Assembly (NCBI RefSeq): GCF_020860125.1
Contig: NZ_JAJBUX010000036.1
Location: 1 to 33,972 of the forward strand
Source: Cloacibacillus sp.
GTDB taxonomy: Bacteria; Synergistota; Synergistia; Synergistales; Synergistaceae
Length of the DNA: 33,972 bases
Direction of reading: 5' to 3'
The translations under genes were made by a program, and so were the position numbers. This document shows, one piece after another, positions 17,372 to 24,670 of the stretch. The notes under the pieces were generated by a model that was not told the DNA's origin, did no database searches, and worked only from the letters and a program-made list of their open reading frames with translations. Position 1 is the stretch's first letter. Every line of letters starts with the position of its first letter.

Positions 17372-17408
17372 TTGACTTAATCATATGTCAGACATATGAT
17401 TAAGTCAA
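17372..17408. promoter_or_regulatory. 37-bp perfect palindrome with divergent promoters (GntR operator)
   Basis: The arm TTGACTTAATCATATGTC (17372-17389) and its exact complement (17391-17408) flank a single A. Each strand carries TTGACT and TATGAT exactly 17 bp apart. The minus-strand promoter (-35 17408-17403, -10 17385-17380) faces the glycyl radical enzyme. The plus-strand one (-35 17372-17377, -10 17395-17400) faces 17409-17915. Both predicted transcription starts lie at or beyond the edge of the palindrome, so it should act mainly as a DNA site and not as an RNA hairpin. The core is shared with the gntR promoter. Confidence 0.8.
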
Positions 17409-17962
17409 TAGGAGGATTCCGGAAATTTTCAATATTGCGAATTAGCTGTGCTGTATTGAGAGCAAAATTCTATCGTAAAAACACAAAAATACTATAAAAA
17501 TTACCTAAAAGAAACCTCGGAACTTTAGAATAATTGGGCGTTTGTTGAATATCCATTGATTCGTAAAATTTTTATGTCATACATAATATGTTCGCTTTAT
17601 CCATCGGGCAAGTCATAGGACTGTCCGAGCTTTACAAGAACCGATCCAAGCAGCTCCTAACAGGCATGAGCCGCCCGCACCGCATTTATGGGCAAAGGAT
17701 ACATGACATTTACAATTTATTTTGTGTATGGTGATGTCTTTTTGTCTGTGTTGGGCTCTGCACTGTATGTTGTTTAAGACTATTAACGGGCCTTATTAAT
17801 CCGGCGACAGAGGAGATTCTTGCACGTAGCTAGAAGCTGAATGAACTCCCGGCATATCAATAGCCGTAAGTTTTCGGATCACAAAAAAGCGTGGCAGAGA
17901 AACCGCCGCGCTTTTATTATTTCCTGACAATCCAGTCATACATGGGACCCTGACGCATTTAT
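17409..17962 (+). other. Intergenic region, possible untranslated transcript
   Basis: No convincing gene lies here. AGGAGG (17410-17415) follows the plus-strand promoter closely but has no ATG, GTG or TTG at a usable distance. A weak repeat TTATGT-CAT-ACATAA (17572-17586) resembles the GntR core. A short hydrophilic reading frame from the ATG at 17588 has no ribosome binding site. The region ends in a hairpin with T-runs on both strands, so a roughly 0.5-kb RNA is possible. Confidence 0.3.
17883..17920. terminator. Bidirectional terminator downstream of tetR
   Basis: AAAAGCGTGGC (17885-17895) pairs with GCCGCGCTTTT (17904-17914), with one G-T pair, around AGAGAAACC. On the minus strand it ends in TTTTTT and suits the tetR gene. 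On the plus strand TTTTATTATTT follows and could end a transcript from the divergent promoter. Confidence 0.8.
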
Positions 17963-18580
17963 TCACACGGTAAGACCGCAGAGATATTTCTTTATCAGGC
18001 TCATGCTCTGTGAATCAATCTCAACCTTTCCCCTGCTGATACACCATTCGACCTCACATCCTCTGGCTATTATAGTCAGGTCGCGAACCATCTGTTCCGT
18101 GTCAACCTCTTCGGGAATCTCTCCCCGTTTTTTCCCCTCCGCTATCATTTCCCTCAATATCGAAAAAAATTCTCTCCCGGAATCAAGCATAGAATCGCTG
18201 ACAGAGCTGTCCTTAAGAATATACTGATAAAAGACGGAGAGAAAATCCCTGCCTATGTCGGCGATAAGCTCCACAGTGTTGCGCATAAATAGCTCGATCT
18301 TTTCAATAGAGCATTTACCGGCGCATTCCGGACCGCATATAATGTCACGGTAATATTCCCTGTACTGCTCGTCAAGTGTTCTATATGTGACGACCATAAC
18401 ACCCTGTTTATTTTTGAAATGATGATAAAAGGCTCCTACGGAGGTTCCTGAAGCGGCGACGATATCATTGACCGTAACCTCCTCAAAGCTCTTCTCCGTA
18501 AAGAGTTTCGCGGCCGTTTCGTAAATATGCCTGCGCGTCTGCTCCGCCTGGGTTTTTCTTTTATTGCCTTTTTTGTACAT
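17963..18580 (-). CDS. TetR/AcrR-family transcriptional regulator
   Basis: This is a dimeric repressor with an N-terminal helix-turn-helix (about residues 15-62: RRHIYETAAKLFTEKSFEEV, then NDIVAASGTSVGAFYHHFKN) and a C-terminal ligand-binding domain of unassigned specificity. The 205 residues are typical. The ATG follows GAGGACGG. The gene diverges from the DUF5058-amidohydrolase operon, and the shared spacer has tandem imperfect palindromes at that operon's predicted transcription start. The simplest reading is that it controls the operon in response to the transported compound. The effector is unknown. Confidence 0.9.
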   Translation of the reverse strand: MYKKGNKRKTQAEQTRRHIYETAAKLFTEKSFEEVTVNDIVAASGTSVGAFYHHFKNKQGVMVVTYRTLDEQYREYYRDIICGPECAGKCSIEKIELFMRNTVELIADIGRDFLSVFYQYILKDSSVSDSMLDSGREFFSILREMIAEGKKRGEIPEEVDTEQMVRDLTIIARGCEVEWCISRGKVEIDSQSMSLIKKYLCGLTV

Positions 18581-18733
18581 TTGTCCGTCCTCATCAATAT
18601 GAAACTATCAAAAGAATTTTTCCGAAAAACATGGTTTTATTGTATCAGCACCGCATACATAAGTCACTTTCTTCTTAAAATTATAATAATTCATCGGTCT
18701 AATATTACACCTAATAAATTTATCAGACAGCTA

Positions 18734-18808
18734 TTGACTGTTCTTTAATATTTTTATATTATTCTATACAGAATTAATTCTGCGAATTTATTCTAAGAAC
18801 TAATTCTG
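18734..18808 (+). promoter_or_regulatory. Promoter and tandem TetR-type operators of the DUF5058 operon
   Basis: TTGACT (18734-18739) and TATTAT (18757-18762) are 17 bp apart. The palindrome CAGAATTAATTCTG (18769-18782) starts at the predicted transcription start, and a near copy, AAGAACTAATTCTG (18795-18808), follows 26 bp later. Repressor bound here would block initiation. Confidence 0.6.
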
Positions 18809-18851
18809 CTTAATCCTTATCCATATTTTTTTACAAAGGTGTGATGGAAGA

Positions 18852-19556
18852 ATGGTATCTGAGATCTTCAACGCGGTATGGCTCTATCTTGTAGTCTTAG
18901 TCATCATTTTATTGGTATTGGCGCAATGCGTGGTCTTTATGCGCAAGGCTTGGAGACGGGCGCTGGGATTGGGAATCTCCGAGGCACAGTTAAAGAATAC
19001 CCTCGTCTCGGGGATCAGTATCAGCATCATGCCAACGCTGCCCGTGCTGATCGTATTTCTCGCTCTGACTCCGCTGCTGGGATCTCCCCTGCCCTGGCTC
19101 AGGCTCTCGGTCATCGGCTCCGCGCAGTATGAGTCTTACGCGGCAAGCGTCGCGTTGCAGAGCGTGGGCGAGAAACTTATCCCCGGCGGTTACTCGCTGA
19201 AAGGCTGGATATCCGCCGCCTGGGTAATGACTATCGGCGGCAGCGCCTGCGTACTCTGGTCGTCTCTCGCGATAAAGCCTATATCTTTAATGTACGAGAA
19301 GATCGAGGCGAAGATGGACAAGCGTTTCGTTTACGCGATCGGCGGCGGAGCGTTGTCGGGCGTGATGGCTTTTGTAACGGTCACCTTTGGGTTAAGCGCA
19401 ATTTCTACGAACGGGGTGGTCTTTGGCGTCAGCTTTGCATTCGGCGCGCTTCTCGTTCTGTTCCAGCGCAAACGTCCGGAGAGTAAATGGATCGGCGAAT
19501 ATCTCATGACTATCAGTATGCTTGTAGCCATGGCTGCGGCATGCATAATATTTTAA
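18852..19556 (+). CDS. DUF5058-family integral membrane protein
   Basis: This appears to belong to the uncharacterised DUF5058 family; I base this on overall resemblance, not a search. The 234 residues hold about six hydrophobic segments (roughly 8-30, 52-75, 118-140, 160-183, 186-204, 215-233). A Pro/Gly-rich stretch, SGISISIMPTLPVLIVFLAL, in the second segment resembles substrate-path helices of transporters. There is no signal peptide or enzyme motif. The ATG lies about 10 bases after ACAAAGGTG. It is the first gene of an operon in which the second gene's ribosome binding site begins at this gene's stop codon, so the two membrane proteins are probably made in step and may form one transporter. 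The third gene is an amidohydrolase. Confidence 0.75.
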   Translation: MVSEIFNAVWLYLVVLVIILLVLAQCVVFMRKAWRRALGLGISEAQLKNTLVSGISISIMPTLPVLIVFLALTPLLGSPLPWLRLSVIGSAQYESYAASVALQSVGEKLIPGGYSLKGWISAAWVMTIGGSACVLWSSLAIKPISLMYEKIEAKMDKRFVYAIGGGALSGVMAFVTVTFGLSAISTNGVVFGVSFAFGALLVLFQRKRPESKWIGEYLMTISMLVAMAAACIIF

Positions 19557-19566
19557 GGAGGGTTTA

Positions 19567-20232
19567 ATGATGGAATCGAGGGCGTCTTTTAACAGCTGGG
19601 TGCATAAATTCGGTATTTCATTGAGTCTTTTTCTATTTGTTCTGATGTCGGCATTCCCGGTATTGATAAGTTTCTATTACGGCGTTTGGCCCAACCTGGC
19701 GCAGCTATGGCCGGCGGCTATCGCGGTGATACTTTTCATGGCTCCCTGGTGGCCCGCGGAAACGGTCGGCTATATGTCGGTCATGGGGCCCGGCGCGCTG
19801 TATATGTCTTATATCACCGGCAATGTCACAAATCTTAGAATGCCGGCGACAGTGGGAACAATTAATTCTTTAGAGATAGAGCCGGGAAGCGACGCCTGTC
19901 ATACGATGGCGATCATCATATGCGGCGCCTCCATCATAACGACGGTGCTTATTGTCGCGATCGGCGTGCTCATTGCTATTCCGTTAAAGCCTCTGCTGGA
20001 ATCCCCCGCCATACAACCGGCATTTAAGTTTGTCGTGCCGGCGATATTCGGCGGCCTTGTCGCTCAAACGATACTAAAAACAGGCAAATCGGTGTCGTTC
20101 TTTATCATCGGCGTCATACTTTGTCTCCTCTTTTGCTTTTTCACAAAAATTAACAGCGCATACTATATGCTGATCGTTCTCGTTTTTTCAATAATACTCT
20201 ATCTATGCGATTACAGAATTTCAAAAAAATAA
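19567..20232 (+). CDS. Integral membrane protein, probable partner of the DUF5058 protein
   Basis: I do not recognise a named family. The 221 residues contain about six or seven hydrophobic segments (roughly 17-38, 45-62, 67-85, 112-138, 147-165, 168-190, 195-213). A polar, conserved-looking loop NVTNLRMPATVGTINSLEIE (about 85-105) and the PGSDACHTMAI stretch are the most distinctive parts. The first of two adjacent ATGs is used; AAGGAGGG lies immediately upstream and overlaps the end of the preceding gene. The size, topology and tight coupling suggest a second subunit of a two-part permease importing the substrate of the amidohydrolase encoded next. That is an inference from context only. 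Confidence 0.75.
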   Translation: MMESRASFNSWVHKFGISLSLFLFVLMSAFPVLISFYYGVWPNLAQLWPAAIAVILFMAPWWPAETVGYMSVMGPGALYMSYITGNVTNLRMPATVGTINSLEIEPGSDACHTMAIIICGASIITTVLIVAIGVLIAIPLKPLLESPAIQPAFKFVVPAIFGGLVAQTILKTGKSVSFFIIGVILCLLFCFFTKINSAYYMLIVLVFSIILYLCDYRISKK

Positions 20233-20276
20233 CAAAGAGCTCCATATAAAACCATAACGAATTGGAGGATCACATC

Positions 20277-21539
20277 ATGGAAAATTACAAAAAGATCAAA
20301 TGCGGAAAACTCTATGACGGCATACAGGCAAAGCTCCAGGAAGAGATGGAAATACTGGTCTGCGGAAAATATATAAAGGAAGTCGGACATAATCTTCCTT
20401 GTCCCGAAGGTACAGAGGAAATAGACCTCTCGCACCTCTCGGTAACTCCTGGAATGATCGACGCGCATGTTCATCCGCAGTTTTTCAGCTGGCGCGACCT
20501 ATATAAAGATGTGATTTTCAATTCCGACGGATACCGCGCGCTGGCGACATACCATACCGCAGAAAAGGCCCTGCGCGGCGGTTTTACGACGATACGTTCC
20601 ATCGGGTGGTTCAGGGAGTCATATGAACTTGACGTAAAGCGGGCCATCAGCGAAGGGCACCTGCCAGGAGCGCGTATGGTGGTGGCGGCACATATCCTTG
20701 CCAGCTCAGGCAGCCACGGAGATATGTCGCAGGTAGTGCGCAGCCACCCACAGCTAAGCGATTTTCTGGAAAGCACCTATGTCGGCACGGGAAACGGACC
20801 CGATTTTTTCCAGGCCGCTGTCCGCAGAGAGAAGAAGATAGGCGGAGATTTTATTAAAATAATGGCGACAGGCGGTTTTGCCACGCCAAACGACGATCCT
20901 GACGATATACAGATGAGCGACGGTGAATTCAAGGCAGTCTTCGATACGGCAAAAGAGCTTAAAATACCAGTCACCGCGCATGTTTATGGGACAAGGCTGA
21001 TGCAAAAGCTGATCGGGTTCGGCATTACAGGAATGGAACACGGCTCTCTCATGGATAAAGAGACGGCAAAAATGTTCGAAGCGACGGGAACTTATCTGGT
21101 TCCCACCTTCTGTCCATACCAGGACGCCATAGAAGGCGACGAAGAGAGTATGTCGATGAAATCTCCCGAGTTCTGCCGTAAGCTCCATTTCTATCAGGAA
21201 CGCCTGCGCAGGGGAAGAGAGGCCATACTTGAGAGCAATATCAAACTAGGATACGGAACGGATCTCGTCGCCGTCCACGAAAGCTACGAAAGCGGCTGGG
21301 AATACAGCGCCTGGCTGAGAAGCGGCGCAGACCCCTTCCGCGCCCTCCAAGCCGCCACAAAAAACAACGCTGAAATCTGCGGCATAGAAAAAATCGCCGG
21401 AACGATCGAAAAAGGTAAATACGCGGACATATCAGGCTGGGGCAGGGACCTTCTTAAAGATGAAAATGCTCTGCGGGACTGCTCTTTTGTAATGAAGGAG
21501 GGAAAGGTCTACCAAGCGGAAAGCTATGTCGATCTTTAA
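20277..21539 (+). CDS. Metal-dependent amidohydrolase (imidazolonepropionase/Xaa-Pro dipeptidase-like)
   Basis: This cytoplasmic TIM-barrel hydrolase cleaves an amide or cyclic amide bond. Metal ligands are visible in order: H64-x-H66 (IDAHVHPQF), Lys194 in GGDFIKIMATGG (a likely carboxylated bridging lysine), His235 (TAHVYG), His255 (GMEHGSL) and Asp329 (LGYGTDLVAV). This is the binuclear-site pattern of the prolidase-like amidohydrolases. The ATG at 20277 follows GGAGG by nine bases; an upstream in-frame TTG is the beginning of that ribosome binding site. The 420 residues are normal. It is third in the operon, 44 bp after the membrane gene. Likely substrates are N-acylated or dipeptide-like amino acids, but sequence does not settle this. 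Confidence 0.88.
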   Translation: MENYKKIKCGKLYDGIQAKLQEEMEILVCGKYIKEVGHNLPCPEGTEEIDLSHLSVTPGMIDAHVHPQFFSWRDLYKDVIFNSDGYRALATYHTAEKALRGGFTTIRSIGWFRESYELDVKRAISEGHLPGARMVVAAHILASSGSHGDMSQVVRSHPQLSDFLESTYVGTGNGPDFFQAAVRREKKIGGDFIKIMATGGFATPNDDPDDIQMSDGEFKAVFDTAKELKIPVTAHVYGTRLMQKLIGFGITGMEHGSLMDKETAKMFEATGTYLVPTFCPYQDAIEGDEESMSMKSPEFCRKLHFYQERLRRGREAILESNIKLGYGTDLVAVHESYESGWEYSAWLRSGADPFRALQAATKNNAEICGIEKIAGTIEKGKYADISGWGRDLLKDENALRDCSFVMKEGKVYQAESYVDL

Positions 21540-21586
21540 GCAGCTTTCGGTCAAATTTTAATCTGTACGGCGTAAGCCCAAAACCA

Positions 21587-21628
21587 AAAGGTGCTTCGGC
21601 ATGACCATCTTATGCCGAAGCCCTTTCT
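21587..21628. terminator. Hairpin between convergent amidohydrolase genes
   Basis: GCTTCGGCAT (21593-21602) and ATGCCGAAGC (21612-21621) form a perfect 10-bp stem, extended by AAAGG and CCTTT past a bulged T. Short T-rich tails on both sides suggest a bidirectional terminator. Confidence 0.7.
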
Positions 21629-21719
21629 CGATTTCCGTGGGAAGATAACAAGTTTGTGATCGATCCGCGCTGACAGCCGGAGCGCGGTACTTTCTGGCGC
21701 AATTTCTCCAGCTTCGCCT

Positions 21720-22559
21720 CTAAGCAAGCAGCCTTTCCGCGTTGCCGTGCAGCAGCGCCTCTTTCTCTTCCGGTGAGAGCCCCGTCTGCGCGATCAGCTT
21801 TTCATATCTTGCAAAGCCGAGTATTGGCCAATCCGAGCCGAACAATATCTTGTCCCCCGCGCCTATCGCGAATATCGCGTCTAGTATTTGGGGTTCGTAG
21901 AGCCAGGGCCAGGCGGCGGTGTCAAAATAGGCGTTCGACGTCAGCAGGCGCATCTCGGGCATCGCGGCGAAGGCCCAGAGACCTCCGCCGAAGTGCGCGA
22001 AGACTACGCGCGTCAGCGGAAAATTACGGCAGAAGGCCGCCGCCTCGCGCGCGCCGTAGGCTCCCTTGCCGGCATATTGATGGCCGGCCTGCTCCGCGGT
22101 GTGGAAAAGGACAAATTTGTTATATTCGCCACAGATGCCGCAGACCTCCCGCAACTGTTCCGCGCACGAAAGGTCAAAGAACTGTCCGTCGGGAAAAAGC
22201 TCGCCCAGCCCCGCGGCGCCGAGGTCGAAGGCGCGCCGCGCCTCCGCCGCCGCACCGGGCCGCGTCGGAGATACGACGGCCAGCGGTACGATACGCCCGG
22301 GAAAACGGCGCGCCGCATCGAGGACGTAATCGTTCATCTCGCGGCAGAGCCCCTGGTCCCGGAAGGCAAAGGTCGTGGCAAGCGCGCTCTCGACGCCGCT
22401 CTCGTCCATCGCCGCCACCAGCTCCTCCGCCGTGCCCCATTTCTGTACCTTAGAGGCGGTCAGCAGCTCAAACCAGGGTTCGCGGGCAGCGATCTTGTCG
22501 CGCTCTTCTTTGAGAAATTCGGGGTATATGTGTACGTGGGAATCGATTATCTTCATTTT
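21720..22559 (-). CDS. Amidohydrolase-2 family TIM-barrel hydrolase
   Basis: This is a metal-dependent hydrolase or decarboxylase of the amidohydrolase_2 group (COG2159). It starts with MKIIDSHVHIYPEF, where H7-x-H9 are metal ligands. Later markers are FVLFHTAEQAGHQ, RVVFAHFGGG and ILFGSDWPILGFARYE, whose Asp is the last metal ligand and whose SDWP is family-typical. The 279 residues are normal. The ATG at 22559 gives the family N-terminus; an in-frame TTG at 22568 has better spacing from GGAAG and remains possible. The gene begins within a few bases of the upstream gntR stop, so translation is probably coupled. It closes the five-gene run that starts with the symporter. The substrate is unknown. 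Confidence 0.87.
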   Translation of the reverse strand, partial: KMKIIDSHVHIYPEFLKEERDKIAAREPWFELLTASKVQKWGTAEELVAAMDESGVESALATTFAFRDQGLCREMNDYVLDAARRFPGRIVPLAVVSPTRPGAAAEARRAFDLGAAGLGELFPDGQFFDLSCAEQLREVCGICGEYNKFVLFHTAEQAGHQYAGKGAYGAREAAAFCRNFPLTRVVFAHFGGGLWAFAAMPEMRLLTSNAYFDTAAWPWLYEPQILDAIFAIGAGDKILFGSDWPILGFARYEKLIAQTGLSPEEKEALLHGNAERLLA

Positions 22560-22570
22560 ACGCGGCAATG

Positions 22571-23218
22571 TCAGGCTTCCACGGGGAAATAGATGATCGC
22601 GCTCTCTCTACCGCTGAGATAGTGGGCGGAGATCGCCTCCTCCGCGGCTTTTGGATCACCGTTTTCGATCGCGCTGATGATAGCTTCGTGTTCGGCGGCC
22701 ATTCTGTTCGTAAATATTTTGTTGTCGTACATGAGATTTCTTCCCGAACACATTTCGTTCCACAGGCTATAAAGGCGGTCTACCATCAGTTTATTATGAT
22801 AGTTTTCGTAGAGTTTTTTATGAAATTTATCGTTTATGCGGCCGATCAGGTCACGGTTACCCTGCGATATGCTCTGCCTGAGCTCTTCGTTTATCTCACG
22901 CAGGGAGACGAGGTCCACAATAAAAGGGATCTTCGCAAGCTCTTTCACCAGATATGTCTCCATCACCTGCAGTATTTCAAAGACCTGGAGGTATTCGTGG
23001 AGAGAGAGGTTACGCACCGAATAACCGGCCTTCGGCTTGTAGACCGCCATACCCTCCGCGATAAGTTTTTTAAGCGCCTCGCGTATCGGAGTCTGGCTGA
23101 TGCCAAATTCTTTGGCCAAAGAATCTATGTTTATATGGGCTCCCGGCCTTAATTTATTCTCTTTTATGAGTATCCTGATTTTGTTGGCAGCTTGATCCGC
23201 CAGCGAGGTATTCGGCAA
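22571..23218 (-). CDS. GntR-family transcriptional regulator, FCD type
   Basis: The N-terminal winged helix (ADQAANKIRILIKENKLRPG, then LAKEFGISQTPIREALKKLI and KPKAGYSVRNL) precedes a helical FCD domain that usually binds small acids or amino acids. The start is TTG at 23218 because GGAGGG ends seven bases upstream; the open frame continues to a GTG at 23239, which lacks a ribosome binding site. That gives 215 residues. A 194-bp gap separates it from the aminotransferase gene, so it may have its own promoter, and its stop abuts the amidohydrolase start. It probably controls the surrounding peptide/amino-acid genes. Confidence 0.88.
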   Translation of the reverse strand: MPNTSLADQAANKIRILIKENKLRPGAHINIDSLAKEFGISQTPIREALKKLIAEGMAVYKPKAGYSVRNLSLHEYLQVFEILQVMETYLVKELAKIPFIVDLVSLREINEELRQSISQGNRDLIGRINDKFHKKLYENYHNKLMVDRLYSLWNEMCSGRNLMYDNKIFTNRMAAEHEAIISAIENGDPKAAEEAISAHYLSGRESAIIYFPVEA

Positions 23219-23412
23219 AATCGTTCCCTCCGCGCACAAAAATTATCCTGTATGCTTTTATTCTATCATGCCGCCGTTAAAAAGCGGGGACATCAGTTAC
23301 GTAAAAAAGCCTGACTTCAGCCGCCGCGGTGTCAATATTAAAAGATATCAGACAGGGCGGGGCGCACCCGCAAAATGGGGTGGATCGCCGCCGTCCCGTC
23401 TATCAGACGCTG

Positions 23413-24597
23413 TTATTTTCCGGACAAGACCTCCAGCGCCGCGCCGGTATCGCACTTGTATCCGTGCGCGTTGAAGGCGTCGCAGAGCGCTACGGTCAGC
23501 AGCGCCATTTTCGCGGGGTTGGAGTTAACCCCCATAAGGCCGACGCGGTGGATCTTACCTTTCAGCTCGCCGAGGCCGCCTCCGATCTCGATGCTGTATT
23601 TGTCCATAAGGTATTTGCGCACCGAAGCCTCGTTCACACCCTCGGGGGTATAGTAGGTGGTCAGGCTCGGCAGACGGTATTTTTCTTCCACGACCGGTTT
23701 CAGACCCATGGCCTCCAGCACCTTCCAGAAGAGACGTGCGTTGGACCAGTGACGCTCCCAACGTTTTTCATTTCCCTCTTCGAGGATGATACGCAGCGCC
23801 TCGTTGAGCGCGTAGGTCATGTTTATCGGCGCCGTGTGGTGGTAGAAGCGGTCTTCTCCCCAGTAGCGCATTATCATGTTAAGGTCAAGATACCAGTTTT
23901 TGACGGGTATTTCGCGTTTGCTGATCCATTCGCCCATACGCGGGGAGACGGTGAGAGGCGCCAGGCCGGGAGGGCAGTTGAGGCATTTCTGGGTCCCGCT
24001 GTAGGTCATATCGAATTTGAGCCTCTCCACGGGTACTTCCACGCCGCCGAGGGAGGTGACGCAGTCCACGAGCAGGAACATCCCCGCCTCATGCACCATC
24101 TTTGAGATCTCCTCAAGCGGCTGAAGGACACCGGTGGAGGTCTCCGCGTGGACGATGCCAACCACTTTCGCGTCGGGGTTGTCTTTGATGGCCTTTTGCA
24201 GGTCGGCGGGGTCTATGGGTCTGCCCATCGGCGACCCGACGACGACGACGTTGGCTCCGTAGCGGGAGGCGACGTCCGTCATCCTCTGTCCGAATACGCC
24301 GTGGACACAGATGATGACTTTCATCTCCGGAAGTACGGTGTTGGCCCAGGCGGCCTCCATGCCGGCGCTTCCCGTTCCCGGCATCGCCATGGTGAGTTCG
24401 TTCTCCGTCTGGAAGACGTATTTAAGAAGCTCTCTGGTCTCGTTCATGATCCCCAGAAAATCGGGATCAAGGTGCCCGATCATCGGCTCGCTCATCGCCC
24501 GCAGCACACGCTGGTCGGCGTTGGATGGGCCGGGGCCCATTAGTAATTTTTCTGTTGTTTTACGAAGCGGTAAGGTCATTCCTGCTTTAAGTTCCAT
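23413..24597 (-). CDS. Class V aminotransferase, alanine/serine-glyoxylate type
   Basis: This PLP-dependent enzyme moves an amino group, typically from alanine or serine to glyoxylate. The PLP lysine is Lys204 in YSGTQKCLNCPPGLAP, with Asp178 in LLVDCVTSLGG holding the pyridine nitrogen. PGPSNADQRVLRAMSEPMIGH is the family's opening motif, and AMPGTGSAGMEAAW and VHAETSTGVLQP follow. The ATG at 24597 follows GGGAG by 11 bases; an ATG at 24618 has none, so the protein is 394 residues. A ureidoglycine-glyoxylate aminotransferase (PucG-like) is an alternative within the same family. It lies 73 bp after pepT, suggesting use of amino acids released from peptides. Confidence 0.9.
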   Translation of the reverse strand: MELKAGMTLPLRKTTEKLLMGPGPSNADQRVLRAMSEPMIGHLDPDFLGIMNETRELLKYVFQTENELTMAMPGTGSAGMEAAWANTVLPEMKVIICVHGVFGQRMTDVASRYGANVVVVGSPMGRPIDPADLQKAIKDNPDAKVVGIVHAETSTGVLQPLEEISKMVHEAGMFLLVDCVTSLGGVEVPVERLKFDMTYSGTQKCLNCPPGLAPLTVSPRMGEWISKREIPVKNWYLDLNMIMRYWGEDRFYHHTAPINMTYALNEALRIILEEGNEKRWERHWSNARLFWKVLEAMGLKPVVEEKYRLPSLTTYYTPEGVNEASVRKYLMDKYSIEIGGGLGELKGKIHRVGLMGVNSNPAKMALLTVALCDAFNAHGYKCDTGAALEVLSGK

Positions 24598-24670
24598 TTT
24601 TGTTTCGGCTCCCTTCATTGGGTATAAAATTATTTTACCTGGTTACGGCTGGTTCGTGACAAAAACCCTG

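Noticed and set aside
17588..17740. A short frame starting MFALSIGQVIGLSELYKNRS
   Set aside because: It has no ribosome binding site and no recognised family; it could be a gene remnant but nothing supports this.
18721..23408. TATCAGAC repeated at 18721, 23346 and 23401 as a shared operator
   Set aside because: The unit is only eight bases, not palindromic, and placed inconsistently; chance is a sufficient explanation.
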